A stretch of 5,695 nt of DNA from contig SLCP01000022.1 of NCBI GenBank assembly GCA_007125735.1, forward strand, positions 1 through 5,695. Reading direction: 5' to 3'. Under the pieces are notes generated by a model. The model did not search any database. It worked only from the letters and a program-made list of their open reading frames with translations, and was not told where the DNA came from. Source of the DNA: Coriobacteriia bacterium (GTDB lineage: Bacteria; Actinomycetota; Coriobacteriia; Anaerosomatales; SLCP01). The position numbers were made by a program, and so were the translations under genes. This document shows, piece after piece, positions 4,774-5,695 of this stretch. How positions within the stretch are numbered: the stretch's first letter is position 1; each line of letters begins with the position of its first letter.

Positions 4774-5695
4774 ATGGTGAAGCGGGCCGAGGAGTTCATG
4801 GCGCGGCGCGGCGAGATCATGCAGCGCGCGCTCGGTATGGACTACGCCGAGTTCGAGCGCTCACCCATCGCGTTCGACTACGAAGCGCTCATGGGGGCGC
4901 ACGGGTACTCGCTCGCCGACATCATCGCGATCCAGCGCGCCGCCGGGGTCGGCGGCACGCCATTGCTCGAACTCCGCAACCTCACCGACCTCGTGCGTTC
5001 GTACGCGTCGGCGGGCCATGGCGCGCGGCTGTTCGTGAAGGACGAGGCCGCGAATATGGCCGGCTCGTTCAAGGACCGCCGTGCTTCGATGAGCATCCAC
5101 GTCGCGCGCGAGAAGGGGTATGCGGGCGTCGTCGCGGCCACGTCAGGCAACTACGGTGCGGCGGTGGCGAGCCAGGCGGCCCGCACCTCGCTCGCGTGCA
5201 TCATCGTGCAGGAGGCGTTCGACTCGGCCCACCTCGGCCAGCCGGAGATCATCGAGAAGGCGCGGCTCTGCGAGGCGTTCGGTGCCGAGGTCGTGCAGCT
5301 CACGGTGGGCCCCGAGCTCTTCGCGCACATGCTCGAACTGCTCGACGAGACGGGGTACTTCGCCGCCTCGCTCTACTCGAGCTTCGGGGTGAGCGGGATC
5401 GAGACGCTCGGTCACGAGATCGCGCACGAGATGCGGGAGCTCACCGGCGCGCCGCCCACGCACATCGTCATCACGCATGCTGGGGGCGGCAACACCACCG
5501 GTACCGCGCGGGGCCTGAAGCGCGCGGGCGCCACCGAGACCGAGATTGTGAGCGCGAGCGTCGACCTCTCGGGGCTCCACATGGCGAGCGACGCCGACTT
5601 CAATCGCAAGTCGTTCACCACCGGGCACACGGGTTTTGGCGTGCCGTTCGCGACGTGGCCCGACCGCGCCGACGTGCCGCGCAACGCCGCCCGCT
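4774..5695 (+). CDS. ortB: 2-amino-4-oxopentanoate thiolase, PLP-dependent beta subunit (C-terminus off the right edge)
   Basis: The window holds 307 residues with no stop; the rest lies beyond the right edge. OrtB is the PLP subunit of the cytoplasmic thiolase that, with OrtA, converts 2-amino-4-oxopentanoate and CoA to acetyl-CoA and alanine. The fold is the threonine-synthase/tryptophan-synthase-beta type. Key elements: GTPLLELRNL (61-70); the PLP lysine K100 in NMAGSFKDRRAS; the substrate/PLP loop TSGNYGAAVA (123-132); and the glycine-rich phosphate loop HAGGGNTTGTARG (235-247). FNRKSFTTGHTGFGVPFATW (276-295) is a strong OrtB signature that sets it apart from threonine synthase. GAGAGAG (4759-4765), eight bases upstream, is a modest ribosome binding site. 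An in-frame ATG at 4714 has no such site and would overlap the promoter. oraS/oraE may follow to the right, as is common in ornithine clusters. Confidence 0.95.
   Translation, partial: MVKRAEEFMARRGEIMQRALGMDYAEFERSPIAFDYEALMGAHGYSLADIIAIQRAAGVGGTPLLELRNLTDLVRSYASAGHGARLFVKDEAANMAGSFKDRRASMSIHVAREKGYAGVVAATSGNYGAAVASQAARTSLACIIVQEAFDSAHLGQPEIIEKARLCEAFGAEVVQLTVGPELFAHMLELLDETGYFAASLYSSFGVSGIETLGHEIAHEMRELTGAPPTHIVITHAGGGNTTGTARGLKRAGATETEIVSASVDLSGLHMASDADFNRKSFTTGHTGFGVPFATWPDRADVPRNAAR

Overview
The window is GC-rich and densely coded. It carries genes for anaerobic amino-acid fermentation together with a Tat-type iron-sulfur/cytochrome b pair. This suggests an anaerobic high-GC bacterium, perhaps an actinomycete-phylum lineage such as Coriobacteriia. 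That placement is inference from composition and gene content; no rRNA or marker gene is present.

Layout, left to right. (1) Positions 806 to 1 (minus strand, running off the left edge) encode the first 268 residues of a DUF2779 protein. It has a RecB/Cas4-like PD-(D/E)XK nuclease module with four candidate Fe-S cysteines, followed by the start of an exonuclease-like 'DFET' domain. (2) A 146-bp divergent gap leads to a small YobA/DUF3221-like lipoprotein (953-1381). (3) Next come 2,4-diaminopentanoate dehydrogenase (ord, 1434-2447) and the alpha subunit of 2-amino-4-oxopentanoate thiolase (ortA, 2458-2835). (4) A two-gene minus-strand operon (4561 to 2832) encodes a HybA/FdnH-type 4Fe-4S subunit with its own Tat signal and a formate-dehydrogenase-gamma-like cytochrome b. 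It ends tail-to-tail with ortA, the two stop codons interlocking in one CTAG. (5) After a 212-bp divergent control region, ortB (the PLP-dependent thiolase beta subunit) starts at 4774 and runs off the right edge.

Ord, OrtA and OrtB are consecutive steps of oxidative ornithine fermentation. Ord deaminates 2,4-diaminopentanoate to 2-amino-4-oxopentanoate, and OrtAB cleaves that with CoA to acetyl-CoA and alanine. The upstream enzymes (ornithine racemase, the B12/PLP ornithine aminomutase OraS/OraE) are not in the window and may lie to the right.

The notable points are that a reversed membrane electron-transfer module separates ortA from ortB, that this module has no catalytic subunit here, that its Fe-S protein lacks one cluster cysteine (Gly156), and that its promoter carries a CsoR/CstR-like dyad between the -35 and -10 boxes. 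No tRNA, rRNA, CRISPR array, insertion sequence or convincing terminator was found. No gene-free stretch exceeds 300 bp.
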